Under the pieces are notes generated by a model that saw only the letters and a program-made list of their open reading frames with translations, did not search any database and was not told the DNA's origin. Position numbers and translations under genes: made by a program. From Candidatus Nitrosoglobus terrae (GTDB lineage Bacteria > Pseudomonadota > Gammaproteobacteria > Nitrosococcales > Nitrosococcaceae), in the NCBI RefSeq assembly GCF_002356115.1, contig NZ_AP014836.1, forward strand, positions 558,001 to 622,000: 64,000 nt of DNA. Direction: 5' to 3'. Positions 30,698 to 40,506 of this stretch are shown piece after piece (position 1 is the stretch's first letter; every line of letters starts with the position of its first letter).

Positions 30698-31456
30698 TCA
30701 ATGGGGTAGCCGGTCAGCATCGAGCCGACGGATACTAAATGCTAGAAAAGCGACCACAATAAGTAGATAATAAACAATATCACTACTATTGAATTGGCCT
30801 TCTAGCAAAGCTTGGTAGTGCCGAAGCAGGGAGAGATAAGTAAACAGCTCACTTCCTTGATTTAAAACACCACTGCTACCTACCCAATCAATAATCCAAA
30901 GTAGCAATAATATACCAAAGGTGCTTATAGCAGCTACTGTAGCCTGCTGAGTTAGGGAAGAGAAAAACAATCCAATTGCAGTAAAGCTCGCAAGTAGTAA
31001 GCATAATCCAAGCAATCCTGCTGCTAAGAGTCCTAAATCAAGAGATCCTCCAGCTAGCAGGGAAAGAGGCATTAAGGCAATCAGGATCGTCATAATTACA
31101 AAGAATATTAATGTTCCTAAATATTTACCTAGGACAATCTCAGTCATGGAGAGAGGAGCCGAAAATAATAAGGTTAAGGTGCGGCTGCGCCTTTCGTCAG
31201 CTATTAGGCGCATTGTCATGAGCGGAACTATAAGTAGCATAACTACAGCAGCATTTTGAAATAATGGGATAGCGACAATCTCTGTGACCCCAGGTGCTTC
31301 AGGAAGACCCATTAATTGGGATTGAATCTGTGCAAAATAGGCAACTTGAGTTAAGAACATATAGCCAAGTAAGAGCTGGGTAACTGCTAGAGTGGCCCAA
31401 GCTAAGGGGGAGAGAAATAAGCGACGTAGCTCATGTAGCGCTAAGGTGAGAATCAT
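30698..31456 (-). CDS. ABC-2 type transporter permease (GldF-like)
   Basis: A 252-residue membrane protein with about six transmembrane helices. LTLALHELRRLFLSPLAWATLAVTQ at the N-terminus, MRLIADERRSRTLTLLFSAPLSMTEIVLGKYLG in the middle and the final helix YYLLIVVAFLAFSIRRLDADR are typical of GldF/ABC-2 permeases. Its start overlaps the stop of the ATPase gene upstream by one base, indicating tight coupling. With the ATPase, the GldG-like and the DUF4340 proteins it forms a complete transporter set of unknown substrate. Confidence 0.92.
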   Translation of the reverse strand: MILTLALHELRRLFLSPLAWATLAVTQLLLGYMFLTQVAYFAQIQSQLMGLPEAPGVTEIVAIPLFQNAAVVMLLIVPLMTMRLIADERRSRTLTLLFSAPLSMTEIVLGKYLGTLIFFVIMTILIALMPLSLLAGGSLDLGLLAAGLLGLCLLLASFTAIGLFFSSLTQQATVAAISTFGILLLLWIIDWVGSSGVLNQGSELFTYLSLLRHYQALLEGQFNSSDIVYYLLIVVAFLAFSIRRLDADRLPH

Positions 31457-32403
31457 TAGCTCACAATCTCCTGCGAATCTTGAGTCTGAGTAATAGCAAC
31501 GAATATCTCTTCTAACGTATGCCGTTCCGGGGTAAGTTCCCGTAAACGCCAGCCTTCATTAACCGACCTATAGACTAGTTCATCTACTGGATCTTGTTCA
31601 GGCCCGTAACAAAGACGAATCCGCCCATCCCTTTCAATATCTATACTATCTATACCTTTTAGAGACATTAGCATCTCTTTCGTGGGAGGATTATCCAGCT
31701 TTATTAGAATACTTGTGGTTTGCATGCGCTGACTTAAACCTACAATAGTATCCGTGAGCACTAGCTTGCCTTGGTTGATAATCTGCACTCGATCACAAAT
31801 GGCTTGTACTTCGGGCAGAATATGAGTAGAAAGAATGACACTATGCTCTTGGGCTAGCTGGCGAATGAGATCCCGAATCTCCCGAATTTGTATGGGATCT
31901 AAGCCTACTGTAGGTTCATCTAGAATAATGACAGCAGGTGAATGAATGATTGCTTGGGCGATGCCCACCCGTTGCTGATATCCTTTAGAGAGATTACCAA
32001 TTAAACGGTAGGTTACATCCTTTAAACCGCAGCGTTCTATCACCATTTCAACTGCACTAGCCTGTTGGTTTTGCGGTATACGATTAAGGCGAGCGCAGAG
32101 AGAAAGATACTCTTTAACCGCAAGCTCTCGATAAAGCGGAGGATCTTCAGGCAAATAGCCTAATCCATGTTTGGCTTGCTTTGGTTTATCAAGTAAATCA
32201 ATGCCATTAATCCAAACTTGACCGGAGCTTGGTGCTAAATTACCCGTTAATATTTGCATTGTTGTTGATTTACCAGCGCCATTAGGGCCAAGTAAACCAA
32301 GAACCTCACCTCGCCGAACGTCAAAACTTACGTCCTTAACAGCACAATGCTCGCCGTAATATCGGTAAAGTTGTTCTGCACGTACTAATACATCCTGATT
32401 CAT
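31456..32403 (-). CDS. ABC transporter ATP-binding protein (GldA-like)
   Basis: A 315-residue ATPase with Walker A GPNGAGKST (about 39-47), signature LSKGYQQRVG (about 138-147), Walker B VIILDEPTVGLD and switch region STHILPEV. A C-terminal extension after about residue 220 is typical of the GldA/CcmA-like class that partners ABC-2 permeases. It is the first gene of the leftward operon GldA-GldF-GldG-DUF4340 (probably also mutM). The 346-base gap upstream is expected to hold its promoter on the minus strand. Confidence 0.93.
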   Translation of the reverse strand: MNQDVLVRAEQLYRYYGEHCAVKDVSFDVRRGEVLGLLGPNGAGKSTTMQILTGNLAPSSGQVWINGIDLLDKPKQAKHGLGYLPEDPPLYRELAVKEYLSLCARLNRIPQNQQASAVEMVIERCGLKDVTYRLIGNLSKGYQQRVGIAQAIIHSPAVIILDEPTVGLDPIQIREIRDLIRQLAQEHSVILSTHILPEVQAICDRVQIINQGKLVLTDTIVGLSQRMQTTSILIKLDNPPTKEMLMSLKGIDSIDIERDGRIRLCYGPEQDPVDELVYRSVNEGWRLRELTPERHTLEEIFVAITQTQDSQEIVS

Positions 32404-32749
32404 AGGGGCAGTATTATATTCATTATGGGTTATCTTGCTACTAATGTTAGCTGGTAAAATTATAATTTTGACGGGTTGTGCTTGTAGCTTAATTTAGAAT
32501 AGGCGTAATTCATCGGAACTCTATATATAAATATAAGGAGAAAACACAACCTAATAAAATACGGTAAGCATTGGGCTAATGCAACCTTTGGGTAAATAGG
32601 TATTAGTAATACAAACTAGATTAAATAATAGCGCTGCAGTAATTTAGACTAGATATTCCCCTGCCACCCTCATTTTCGTCCCCCTATAGGGAGAGCGCGG
32701 TGTAATTGCTATGATAGATTGATTTTTATTAAAATCAAGCGACTAATAG
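32404..32749. other. 346-base gap between the ABC operon and rpmG
   Basis: An AT-rich stretch lying between two leftward units, with no open frame that looks like a gene. It should carry the 3-prime end of the rpmB-rpmG transcript and the promoter of the ABC operon. A weak hairpin at 32719-32738 (TTGATTTT, 4-base loop, AAAATCAA) sits just after the rpmG stop, but it has no GC pairs in quantity. Nothing else could be recognised. Confidence 0.5.
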
Positions 32750-32905
32750 TTATTTAATTTTAGCCTCTTTATAGATTACATGCTGGCGCACTACGGGATC
32801 GTATTTTTTCTTCTCTAATTTCTCTGGTGTGGTACGTTTATTTTTTGTTGTTGTGTAATAATGGCCTGTGCCTGCGCTAGATACCAGCTTAATTTTATCA
32901 CGCAT
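32750..32905 (-). CDS. rpmG: 50S ribosomal protein L33
   Basis: A 51-residue protein read leftward from an ATG at 32905: [20 protein letters not shown], then a middle with [17 protein letters not shown] and [14 protein letters not shown] at the end. This is the cysteine-free form of L33. A ribosome-binding site (AAGGAG) lies 8 bases ahead of the start. It follows rpmB by 17 bases, the universal rpmB-rpmG operon. The gene is short enough to be missed by length-limited gene calls. Confidence 0.97.
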   Translation of the reverse strand: MRDKIKLVSSAGTGHYYTTTKNKRTTPEKLEKKKYDPVVRQHVIYKEAKIK

Positions 32906-32922
32906 AAATTTTTCTCCTTACC

Positions 32923-33159
32923 TTATATTTTTTCCCCACGAGCTCGGATATCCACCAGAACCTGATCGATACCAAGTTTATCTATCACTCGGAGTCCTTT
33001 ACTGCTTATTCTAAGTTTTATCCAGCGTTTTTCACTTTCCACCCAAAGTCGATGAGTATGGAGGTTGGGTAAGAACCGTCGTCGGGTTTTATTGTTAGCA
33101 TGAGAGACGTTGTTGCCGCTCATCGGGCGTTTACCCGTTACTTGGCATATTTTAGACAC
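32923..33159 (-). CDS. rpmB: 50S ribosomal protein L28
   Basis: A 78-residue ribosomal protein with the typical L28 start [24 protein letters not shown]-type pattern, followed by [10 protein letters not shown] and the [14 protein letters not shown] block, ending in the usual [19 protein letters not shown] region. Length and sequence agree with gammaproteobacterial L28. It heads the rpmB-rpmG operon. Confidence 0.98.
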   Translation of the reverse strand: MSKICQVTGKRPMSGNNVSHANNKTRRRFLPNLHTHRLWVESEKRWIKLRISSKGLRVIDKLGIDQVLVDIRARGEKI

Positions 33160-33238
33160 GAATGACTACTCCTAAGACAATGATCCTAAAGACACACCTA
33201 TTTTATGCTAAATATATAGGTTAGATCCAGAGCTGTTT

Positions 33239-34114
33239 TTATAGCTGTGGTTTAAAAAATTTTGAATCGGAAATCGGGGTGTTTGTGATACCTAGGTTAG
33301 AGGGTTGATTATCCCATAATCCTATTTCTACCGGGATCATAATTTCTGCAGCAACTGGCAGATGATCAGAGATAGCATATTCTAAAGTATAGGTTTGCGT
33401 GACTTCTAGGGAAGGGCTTACCAAAATATGATCAATATGTCGTTTTGGTCGCCAGCTAGGATAGGTTGCAGTTTTAACAGCGGATAGCTTTAGCCCTGTT
33501 TCTCGTAATAAAGCACTGAGTTCTGGGCTATTAGGCTGGCAGTTCAAATCACCCATCACTACGACATAGGGATACCTGTAGATCAATTTACTGATAAGGG
33601 CTAATTGTTGAATTCTTGAGCGACGACCTAAAGCAAGATGCATTATAATCACGATTAATGGATTATTGGGGTTGCCAAAGTGGGCTAAAATAGCGCCTCG
33701 GCCAGGAATTAAACCTGGTAGTCTGTAGGTACGGATATAATTTGGTTGCACTCTACTTAGCAGAGCGTTGCTTTGTTGAGCAATATTACCAAAGCGGCGA
33801 GTCACTTGCTGATGCCAATGAGGAAAATTGCAGAGCTTAGCTAATAACCCTGCTTGATTAATAAAACCAGTTCGCAAGCTCCCAATATCAGCTTCTTGTA
33901 GCCCAACGATATCAAAATCAAATATCATTTGAGCAATATTTTTCATAGTTTCATAGCAATTTAAATCTGGAATCACGTGTTTCCAGCTACGGGTGAGATA
34001 GTGATGATAGCTGGTAGTCACAACGCCCGCCTGAATGTTATAGCTTAACAGGCGTAAGCGATGACTCCTTTGCGCCAATGGGAGTAGAGGCCCACATGGA
34101 GCTAAAGCTGGCAT
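33239..34114 (-). CDS. endonuclease/exonuclease/phosphatase family protein
   Basis: A 291-residue protein of the EEP superfamily (DNase I/Mg-dependent phosphoesterase fold). Metal- and phosphate-binding motifs are all present: LLSYNIQAGV (about 23-32), IVGLQEADIGS with the catalytic Glu, VVMGDLNCQP (about 190-199) with Asp and Asn, and AISDHLPVAAEI with the C-terminal Asp-His. No signal peptide is clear. The substrate could be DNA, a phospholipid or a phosphorylated metabolite and cannot be told. It is on the same strand as the nucleotide-sugar epimerase gene, 20 bases downstream of it. Confidence 0.88.
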   Translation of the reverse strand: MPALAPCGPLLPLAQRSHRLRLLSYNIQAGVVTTSYHHYLTRSWKHVIPDLNCYETMKNIAQMIFDFDIVGLQEADIGSLRTGFINQAGLLAKLCNFPHWHQQVTRRFGNIAQQSNALLSRVQPNYIRTYRLPGLIPGRGAILAHFGNPNNPLIVIIMHLALGRRSRIQQLALISKLIYRYPYVVVMGDLNCQPNSPELSALLRETGLKLSAVKTATYPSWRPKRHIDHILVSPSLEVTQTYTLEYAISDHLPVAAEIMIPVEIGLWDNQPSNLGITNTPISDSKFFKPQL

Positions 34115-34134
34115 ATTGCCTTTATGCTTAATAG

Positions 34135-35148
34135 CTAACTGGTTACCTTATAATAATCTTTATACCAAATAACGAATCGAATAATTCCCTCTTCAATGGG
34201 AGTATTAGGACGAAACCCAGTATCTTTCATTAAATCATCTACATCGGCATAGGTTGCTGGTACATCACCTGCTTGCATAGGTAGAAAATTCTTTTTTGCT
34301 TCGCAGCCAAGGCATCCCTCTAGTGCTTTAATAAATTGAAGAAGCTGTATAGGTTGGTGATTGCCAATATTGTAGATTCGATAGGGTGCAGTGCTTGTGC
34401 TCGGATCAGGGCTTATTCCATCCCAATTAGGATTAGGCATAGGCAGCCGATCTAGTGTACGAATAACCCCTTCGACGATATCATCAATATAAGTGAAATC
34501 TCGTTGATGGTGACCGTGATTATAGACATCGATAGGTTTGCCTGCGAGGATATTACGGGTAAATTTAAATAACGCCATATCTGGCCGTCCCCAAGGGCCA
34601 TAGACGGTAAAAAAGCGTAATCCAGTTGTGGAGAGTTGATAAAGATGGCTATAGGTATGAGCCATAAGCTCATTGGCTTTTTTCGAAGCAGCATAGAGGC
34701 TTAAAGGGTGATCTACGTTATCATGGGTTGTGTAGGGCATTTTAGTGTTAGCCCCGTAAACAGAGCTACTTGAAGCAAATACCAGATGTTCTATCTGATG
34801 GTGGCGGCAGTTTTCTAAAATATTTATAAATCCGTAGAGATTACTATCTACATAAGCGTAGGGATTTTCTAATGAATAACGGACTCCAGCTTGGGCAGCT
34901 AAATTCACTACTCGTTGGGGTCGGTGCTGAGCAAATAGATTATCGAGTGATTTCCTATCCTCCAAACCAATCCGCGCCTCAGTAAAAGCTGGGTGTTTTT
35001 GAAATTGGGCAAGGCGAGCAATCTTAAGATTAACGTCATAATAGTCATTAAGATTATCTACCCCGATGACTTCATCACCTCGGTTTAATAATTTCTTAGT
35101 TAGGGCAGCACCAATGAAACCAGCGCTTCCAGTTACCATAATTTTCAT
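34135..35148 (-). CDS. NAD-dependent nucleotide-sugar epimerase (UDP-glucuronate 4-epimerase type)
   Basis: A 337-residue extended SDR enzyme. The NAD-binding loop is GSAGFIG (7-13) and the active site has Ser in [10 protein letters not shown] and the Tyr-Lys pair in YAASKKANE. The stretch [17 protein letters not shown] is typical of UDP-glucuronate 4-epimerases that make UDP-galacturonate for capsule, LPS or exopolysaccharide; exact substrate is inferred. It lies 57 bases after a UDP-sugar 6-dehydrogenase gene on the same strand, so the two probably act in sequence. No glycosyltransferases are beside them in this window. Confidence 0.9.
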   Translation of the reverse strand: MKIMVTGSAGFIGAALTKKLLNRGDEVIGVDNLNDYYDVNLKIARLAQFQKHPAFTEARIGLEDRKSLDNLFAQHRPQRVVNLAAQAGVRYSLENPYAYVDSNLYGFINILENCRHHQIEHLVFASSSSVYGANTKMPYTTHDNVDHPLSLYAASKKANELMAHTYSHLYQLSTTGLRFFTVYGPWGRPDMALFKFTRNILAGKPIDVYNHGHHQRDFTYIDDIVEGVIRTLDRLPMPNPNWDGISPDPSTSTAPYRIYNIGNHQPIQLLQFIKALEGCLGCEAKKNFLPMQAGDVPATYADVDDLMKDTGFRPNTPIEEGIIRFVIWYKDYYKVTS

Positions 35149-35205
35149 TATAACGTTTCCTAGAATTTGCTTTGCTTAATGAGTATTATTATTCTCTTTG
35201 AGTAT

Positions 35206-36483
35206 TTAGAGGCGACCGTCCACCGCATTCCTAGGTAGAAGATGCTTAACATCGTAAAGAATGCTCTCTGGCTTCCCTAAAGCGCGTATATTTTCAATTC
35301 CTAATTTTGTAAACTGCTGATGGGCAACAGCGATAATAATAGCATCGTAATAGCCATTATTTAAGTTAGTGATTAGTGGAAACCCGTATTCCTCTAGAGC
35401 CTCTTTAGTCTCTACCCAAGGATCATAAACATCGATTTGAGCATGGTAGTTTTTTAGTTCAGTAACGATATCGATTACCCGGGTATTGCGAAGATCAGGG
35501 CAATTTTCTTTAAAGGTGAGTCCTAGAATCAGTATTCGGCTATCTACTACATGGATTCGACGCTGAGTCATAAGCTTTACTACTTGATTAGCGACGTAGC
35601 TACCCATACCATCATTAACTCGGCGCCCAGCAAGGATCATCTCTGGTAGATAGCCAATGGCTTGAGCTTTATGGGTAAGATAATAAGGATCAACCCCTAT
35701 GCAATGACCGCCTACAAGGCCGGGTCGAAAAGGTAGAAAATTCCATTTGGTAGCCGCTGCTTCTAAGACTTCTTGAGTATCAATACCTAGGCGATTAAAC
35801 AGCATGGCTAACTCGTTAATCAGGGCAATATTGACATCTCTCTGCGTATTTTCGATAACTTTTGCTGCTTCTGCCACTCGGATACTACTAGCTTTATAGG
35901 TTCCTGCGGTGATAATACTGGCATAGAGTTGGTCAACTAACGCCGCCGCTTCAGCTGTGGAGGCTGAGGTAACTTTACGGATAGAGGTAACCCGATGTTG
36001 TTTATCCCCTGGGTTGATTCGCTCAGGGCTATAACCGACAAAAAAATCTTGATTGTATTTTAGGCCTGACTTGTGTTCTAGAATGGGAACACAAACCTCT
36101 TCGGTAGCTCCTGGATAGACGGTAGATTCAAAAATAATAATATCATCTGGTTTAAGTACACTGCCTACGGTAAGGCTTGCGGATTCCAACGGGCGAAAAT
36201 CAGGACGTTTATGTTCATCAATGGGCGTGGGGACAGTGACTATATAAACATTACAATTAGTCATATCTTGCACGTGGTGAGTATATTGCAGCTGATTGGC
36301 TTGGGCAAGTAACTCGGGTTCTACTTCCAATGTACGGTCATGCCCCTTTTTTAACTCGGCAATGCGGGTTGAATTAATATCAAATCCTAGGGTGGGGAGT
36401 TTTTTTCCAAATTCTACTGCTAGGGGTAGCCCTACATAACCTAGACCAACAATACCGATTTTTACTTGTTCAAACGTTAGCAT
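35206..36483 (-). CDS. nucleotide sugar dehydrogenase (TviB/WbpA-like)
   Basis: A 425-residue UDP-sugar 6-dehydrogenase. The N-terminal NAD-binding motif is [17 protein letters not shown] (about 9-25), the catalytic cysteine is Cys261 in [15 protein letters not shown], and the C-terminal domain includes [16 protein letters not shown]. The pattern [13 protein letters not shown] and overall likeness is to the Vi-polysaccharide TviB/WbpA group, which oxidises UDP-HexNAc to the uronic acid, rather than to UDP-glucose dehydrogenases; this is a family-level judgement. It precedes the epimerase gene in one leftward unit downstream of gatA. Confidence 0.9.
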   Translation of the reverse strand: MLTFEQVKIGIVGLGYVGLPLAVEFGKKLPTLGFDINSTRIAELKKGHDRTLEVEPELLAQANQLQYTHHVQDMTNCNVYIVTVPTPIDEHKRPDFRPLESASLTVGSVLKPDDIIIFESTVYPGATEEVCVPILEHKSGLKYNQDFFVGYSPERINPGDKQHRVTSIRKVTSASTAEAAALVDQLYASIITAGTYKASSIRVAEAAKVIENTQRDVNIALINELAMLFNRLGIDTQEVLEAAATKWNFLPFRPGLVGGHCIGVDPYYLTHKAQAIGYLPEMILAGRRVNDGMGSYVANQVVKLMTQRRIHVVDSRILILGLTFKENCPDLRNTRVIDIVTELKNYHAQIDVYDPWVETKEALEEYGFPLITNLNNGYYDAIIIAVAHQQFTKLGIENIRALGKPESILYDVKHLLPRNAVDGRL

Positions 36484-36626
36484 TGCAAGTTCCTCATTTG
36501 ATTTTTAGTGGGCTGCTTTACAGGTTAAATGTATTTAATTTTCCAAAGATTTAGAGTAGCCAGCTAAATTGTTTAGCTTTTTCTGTTCTTTTTCTATAGC
36601 TATATATCTGCTAATTGAGCTAAAAC

Positions 36627-38078
36627 TTAATACCCTACAGGTGTCTTATTGTGCCAGTCTGTGATTTGTTGATAGCGGTGCGCCATATTAAGCAGCTTTG
36701 CTTCACAGAAATAATTACCAATAATTTGTAAGCCTATAGGCAATTTATCGGTAAATCCTGTAGGTATTGAAATCGCAGGCAGTCCAGCCAGATTAACACC
36801 AATGGTGTAAATATCGGCTAAGTACATAGAAACAGGATCATTGGCTTTTTCTCCAATCCGAAAAGCAGGCGTTGGTGAAGTGGGACTCATAATTACATCC
36901 ACTTCTGTAAAGGCTTGCTTAAAATCATTGCTGATAAGACGGCGTAATTTTTGGGCTTTGAGATAATAAGCATCATAGTAGCCTGCTGAGAGCACATAAG
37001 TGCCTATTAGAATCCGGCGCTTAACCTCAGATCCAAAGCCTTCACCACGAGAGCGACAATAGAGATCTAGGATATCTTTAGGATTTTTACAGCGATAACC
37101 AAAGCGGGCACCATCATAACGGGAAAGATTGGAAGAGCACTCTGCAGGGGCAACTACGTAATAAGTGGGAACGGCCAGCGCAGTATTGGGTAGACTAATT
37201 TCCCTGATCTGAGCGCCAAGGTGTTCAAATTCTTTAATGGCATTTTCAATGACAGCAGCAATATTAGGGGACAGCGTTTCGTTGAAATACTCTTTGGGTA
37301 GCCCGATCTTAATCCCCGTTATATCCTTCTCAAGCAAGGCTGTATAATCAGGAACTGTTTGTTCTACAGAAGTGGAATCTTGTTTGTCAAAGCCTGCCAT
37401 GGTGTTAAGTAGTAAGGCTACATCTGCGGCAGTGTGGGCCATTGGCCCTGCTTGATCGAGACTGGAAGCAAAAGCGATCATCCCATAACGAGAAACTCGG
37501 CCATAAGTAGGCTTTAACCCAGTAATCCCACATAAGGCTGCTGGTTGGCGAATAGATCCGCCAGTATCGGTACCGGTAGCAACTGGAGCAAGTTTTGCGG
37601 CGACTGCTGCTGCCGATCCTCCTGAGGATCCACCCGGCACTCGATCATGATCCCAAGGGTTTTTTACTGGACCATAGAAACTCGTTTCATTACTGGATCC
37701 CATAGCAAATTCATCCATATTTGTTTTTCCAAGGATCACTGCCCCAGCAGTCTTGAAGCGAGTTACCACCGTAGCATCATAGGGTGCCGTAAAATTATCA
37801 AGCATTTTTGAGCCACAGCTGGTTTTAATGCCTGCAGTGCAGAAAATATCCTTATGAGCTATAGGGATACCGGTTATAGGCCCGCCTTTACCGGATTGCA
37901 GCATAGCATCGGCGGCTTTTGCTTGTTTCAGGGCTTCTTCAGAGGATACGGTAATAAAGCTATTGAGGTGCTTATCATATTGTTTGATGCGTTGTAGATA
38001 ATGCTGCGTGAGTTCCTCACTTGAAAACTCACCAGATCTAAGGGCATTGGCTAATTCGGTTAAAGATTTATGATGCAT
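36627..38078 (-). CDS. gatA: Asp-tRNA(Asn)/Glu-tRNA(Gln) amidotransferase subunit GatA
   Basis: Amidase subunit that supplies ammonia for transamidation of mischarged Glu-tRNA(Gln) and Asp-tRNA(Asn). The Ser-cisSer-Lys triad is present: Lys76 in PIAHKDIF, Ser151 in [10 protein letters not shown] and Ser175 in [12 protein letters not shown]. The 483-residue length is normal. It follows gatC by 34 bases on the minus strand. gatB, which usually comes next, is absent; the following gene is a nucleotide-sugar dehydrogenase, so gatB must be elsewhere in the genome. Confidence 0.97.
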   Translation of the reverse strand: MHHKSLTELANALRSGEFSSEELTQHYLQRIKQYDKHLNSFITVSSEEALKQAKAADAMLQSGKGGPITGIPIAHKDIFCTAGIKTSCGSKMLDNFTAPYDATVVTRFKTAGAVILGKTNMDEFAMGSSNETSFYGPVKNPWDHDRVPGGSSGGSAAAVAAKLAPVATGTDTGGSIRQPAALCGITGLKPTYGRVSRYGMIAFASSLDQAGPMAHTAADVALLLNTMAGFDKQDSTSVEQTVPDYTALLEKDITGIKIGLPKEYFNETLSPNIAAVIENAIKEFEHLGAQIREISLPNTALAVPTYYVVAPAECSSNLSRYDGARFGYRCKNPKDILDLYCRSRGEGFGSEVKRRILIGTYVLSAGYYDAYYLKAQKLRRLISNDFKQAFTEVDVIMSPTSPTPAFRIGEKANDPVSMYLADIYTIGVNLAGLPAISIPTGFTDKLPIGLQIIGNYFCEAKLLNMAHRYQQITDWHNKTPVGY

Positions 38079-38112
38079 ATATTGTATTTTCCACAGCGCT
38101 ATATTGGCCTAT

Positions 38113-38400
38113 TTAATCAATAACTTTAGGGACTAGATAAATGCCTGCTTCAACTTCAGGAGCACCAGATTGAAAAATCTCTCGCTGATTAACTTCGGTA
38201 ATTTCATCGGGACGTAATCGTTGGCTAGTCTCTAAGGGATGAGCCATTGGCTCAATTCCGATGGTATCAACTCTATTCATTTGTATTACGAGATCTAGGA
38301 TGTCGCTTAAATCCTGTACGTAGTTAGGTATGGTTTCCGGATTAATAGCGAGACGAGATAGATAGGTGATATGTTTAACATCAGCTGTTGTTAACGTCAT
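38113..38400 (-). CDS. gatC: Asp-tRNA(Asn)/Glu-tRNA(Gln) amidotransferase subunit GatC
   Basis: Small stabilising subunit of the GatCAB amidotransferase. The 95 residues carry the typical start TTADVKHITYLSRLAI, the middle QDLSDILDLVIQMNRVDT, the conserved PMAHPLE and the tail of the family, REIFQSGAPEVEAGIYLVPKVI. It precedes gatA on the same strand and opens the operon. Confidence 0.96.
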   Translation of the reverse strand: MTLTTADVKHITYLSRLAINPETIPNYVQDLSDILDLVIQMNRVDTIGIEPMAHPLETSQRLRPDEITEVNQREIFQSGAPEVEAGIYLVPKVID

Positions 38401-38711
38401 GGTTTTTTTCCTGTATCTCCTAATGTTATGGTATTTGAAATTTTAATGTAACTCTTTGTTAGGTTAAAAAACTAGGTTATGGGGACTCTATTTTTTAGAG
38501 TTATAATCTATAAGTTATTATGTTTTATATCCTATTGTATTAATTAACATCTAGGGAGATGTTAGCTTCTTGTTTTTTAGAAACTAAAGGCAATAAGCCT
38601 ATCATTTCTCCGTCTTTCAAGGGAGCAGTGGTGAGACTTAATAATAATCTTACTTCCTTCACCACTTTCGGTATGTTTAATCCTCAAGTAGCTAATATTG
38701 TGGAATAAATA
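38401..38711. other. 311-base divergent region between gatC and mltB
   Basis: This gap holds the promoters for the leftward gatCA unit and the rightward mltB unit. It is AT-rich and no gene was recognised. The only structure seen is an 8-bp inverted repeat, AGTGGTGA at 38627-38634 with TCACCACT at 38659-38666, separated by 24 bases and lying about 45 bases ahead of the mltB start. Confidence 0.5.
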
Positions 38712-39698
38712 ATGAGAAGAATATTTGTTTTTTTGATATCGCTCGCCTGTGTACCAGTAATCACTATTGCTAATGCTGATTTACCTGGCGTTGATAATTT
38801 TATTAATGAGATGACTACCCGATATGGTTTTGATAAAACTGAGCTTTATCAGTTATTTGCAGAAGTTGAAGTAAAGCCAGACATATTACGAGTAATTTCA
38901 CGGCCAGCAGAGAAGGGTAAACCTTGGCATGAGTACCGTCGTATCTTTTTGACTCCTCAGCATATTCAAGGGGGAGTTGCTTTTTGGAAGGCTAATCAAG
39001 CTAGCCTTACTAAGGCGAAAAAGGTATTTGGAGTAGCTCCCGAGATAATTGTGGCTATTATTGGTGTAGAATCCCGTTATGGCGGCCATACTGGCGGTTA
39101 TCGCGTGATGGATTCTTTGTCTACCTTGGCTTTTCGGTATCCTCCGCGCGGTCGTTTTTTTCGCCAGCAATTAATGGAGCTTTTACTGTTGGCTAGAGAA
39201 GAGAAACAAGATCCCCTTTATTTTACGGGATCTTATGCTGGGGCAATGGGATTGATTCAATTTATGCCCGATAGCTTTCGAAGTTATGCTATAGATTTTG
39301 ATAAAGATGGTCGACGAGATATTTGGCAAGATCCCACAGATGCAATTGGTAGTGTGGCTAATTTCTTAAAGCGAAAAGGGGACTGGCAAGCCGATGCTCC
39401 GGTAGCTACCTTTGTTAAGGTTGAGGGTACGGATTACCAACGTTGGCTTAATAAAGGATCTAAGCCTTCAATCCCTTTGCAACAGTTAGCCCAAGCGGGA
39501 ATTCAGATTCCTGCTTCAGTTTCTAAAAATATGTTAGCGTCTGTATTTACATTAGAGCAGGTAGAAGGTCCACAAGTTCTGATAGGGTTTCGCAACTTTT
39601 ACGCCCTTATGCGCTATAATCCCAGTCCTCTTTATGCAATGGCGGTCTATGAGCTAGCTGAAGCAATCAAATTACAATTGAAGGGCCGTAGCTCATGA
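38712..39698 (+). CDS. mltB: lytic murein transglycosylase B
   Basis: Cleaves peptidoglycan glycan strands to give 1,6-anhydro products. The 328-residue protein starts with a Sec-type signal (about 1-22, ending ANA), without a clear lipobox, so it may be periplasmic (SltB-like) rather than lipid-anchored. The catalytic Glu is in IIGVESRYGGHTG (about 115-127); other marks are GSYAGAMGLIQFMPDSFR and the calcium-loop-like DFDKDGRRDIW. It overlaps rlpA by 4 bases and begins a cell-wall gene set. Confidence 0.95.
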   Translation: MRRIFVFLISLACVPVITIANADLPGVDNFINEMTTRYGFDKTELYQLFAEVEVKPDILRVISRPAEKGKPWHEYRRIFLTPQHIQGGVAFWKANQASLTKAKKVFGVAPEIIVAIIGVESRYGGHTGGYRVMDSLSTLAFRYPPRGRFFRQQLMELLLLAREEKQDPLYFTGSYAGAMGLIQFMPDSFRSYAIDFDKDGRRDIWQDPTDAIGSVANFLKRKGDWQADAPVATFVKVEGTDYQRWLNKGSKPSIPLQQLAQAGIQIPASVSKNMLASVFTLEQVEGPQVLIGFRNFYALMRYNPSPLYAMAVYELAEAIKLQLKGRSS

Positions 39699-40426
39699 AG
39701 CCAATAATTTCAGTTCCGATTCTCTCTTTTCTGGCACTGTTTAATACTTCCTGTACACCTAATTCAAAAGACTCTATTTCCTTAACAGAGCCGCCTAGTA
39801 AGTACGGAAATCCACCTTCCTATGAAGTAAATGGTAAGCGCTACTATACTCTTCGCAATTGCCAAGGGTATAAGGAAACAGGCATTGCCTCTTGGTATGG
39901 GTCTGAGTTCCAAGGCCGCCGTACATCTAGCGGTGAGATTTATGATATGCACGCTATGACGGCAGCGCATCGTAGTTTACCCTTGCCTTGTTATGTTATG
40001 GTGACTAATTTAAATAATGGGCGTCAGGTCATTGTACGTATTAACGATCGAGGGCCATTTAAGTCTAATCGGATTATTGATCTCTCCTATGCCGCTGCTG
40101 AGAAGCTGTATTTAGTTAAAGCGGGTACGGGGTTAGTGGAAGTACGGGCTGTTGAGCCAAAAGATATTTCCAATCAGAAAAATATTTCTTTGAAAAAAGA
40201 TCTCTATATCCAAGTGGCTTCTTTCCAGAATCGTAGCAATGCTGAACAACTACAAAAACAATTACAATCCATGGTTGATACAGCGGTGAAAATAAATCCG
40301 GTGTCACGGCAGCTAGTATCTTTTTATCAGGTGCGTATAGGCCCATTATCAAATGCTGAGAATCTTGATAGTCTTACAAAGCATCTTGCAGGTATAGGTT
40401 TTTCGGATTATATGATTATTCACTAA
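39695..40426 (+). CDS. rlpA: septal ring lytic transglycosylase RlpA family protein
   Basis: A 243-residue envelope protein with an N-terminal signal and a Cys at 20 (FNTSC) that could be lipidated, though the lipobox is weak. The double-psi beta-barrel (RlpA) domain spans about 65-155, with GIASWYGSEFQGRRTSSGE and VRINDRGPF including the catalytic Asp. A C-terminal SPOR domain (about 165-243, LYIQVASFQNRSNAEQLQ) would bind denuded glycan at division sites. It follows mltB with a 4-base overlap, a conserved pairing. Confidence 0.95.
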   Translation: MKPIISVPILSFLALFNTSCTPNSKDSISLTEPPSKYGNPPSYEVNGKRYYTLRNCQGYKETGIASWYGSEFQGRRTSSGEIYDMHAMTAAHRSLPLPCYVMVTNLNNGRQVIVRINDRGPFKSNRIIDLSYAAAEKLYLVKAGTGLVEVRAVEPKDISNQKNISLKKDLYIQVASFQNRSNAEQLQKQLQSMVDTAVKINPVSRQLVSFYQVRIGPLSNAENLDSLTKHLAGIGFSDYMIIH

Positions 40427-40506
40427 ACTAATAATTATCGCTATGCTATTGCAGTGAATTATTTATCTTCTATCTCTATGTTTTCCGTATATTCTAAAAG
40501 AATCAG

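Noticed and set aside
32719-32738. Hairpin TTGATTTT/AAAATCAA after rpmG considered as terminator
   Set aside because: The stem is almost all A-T pairs and no T run follows on the minus strand; too weak to call.
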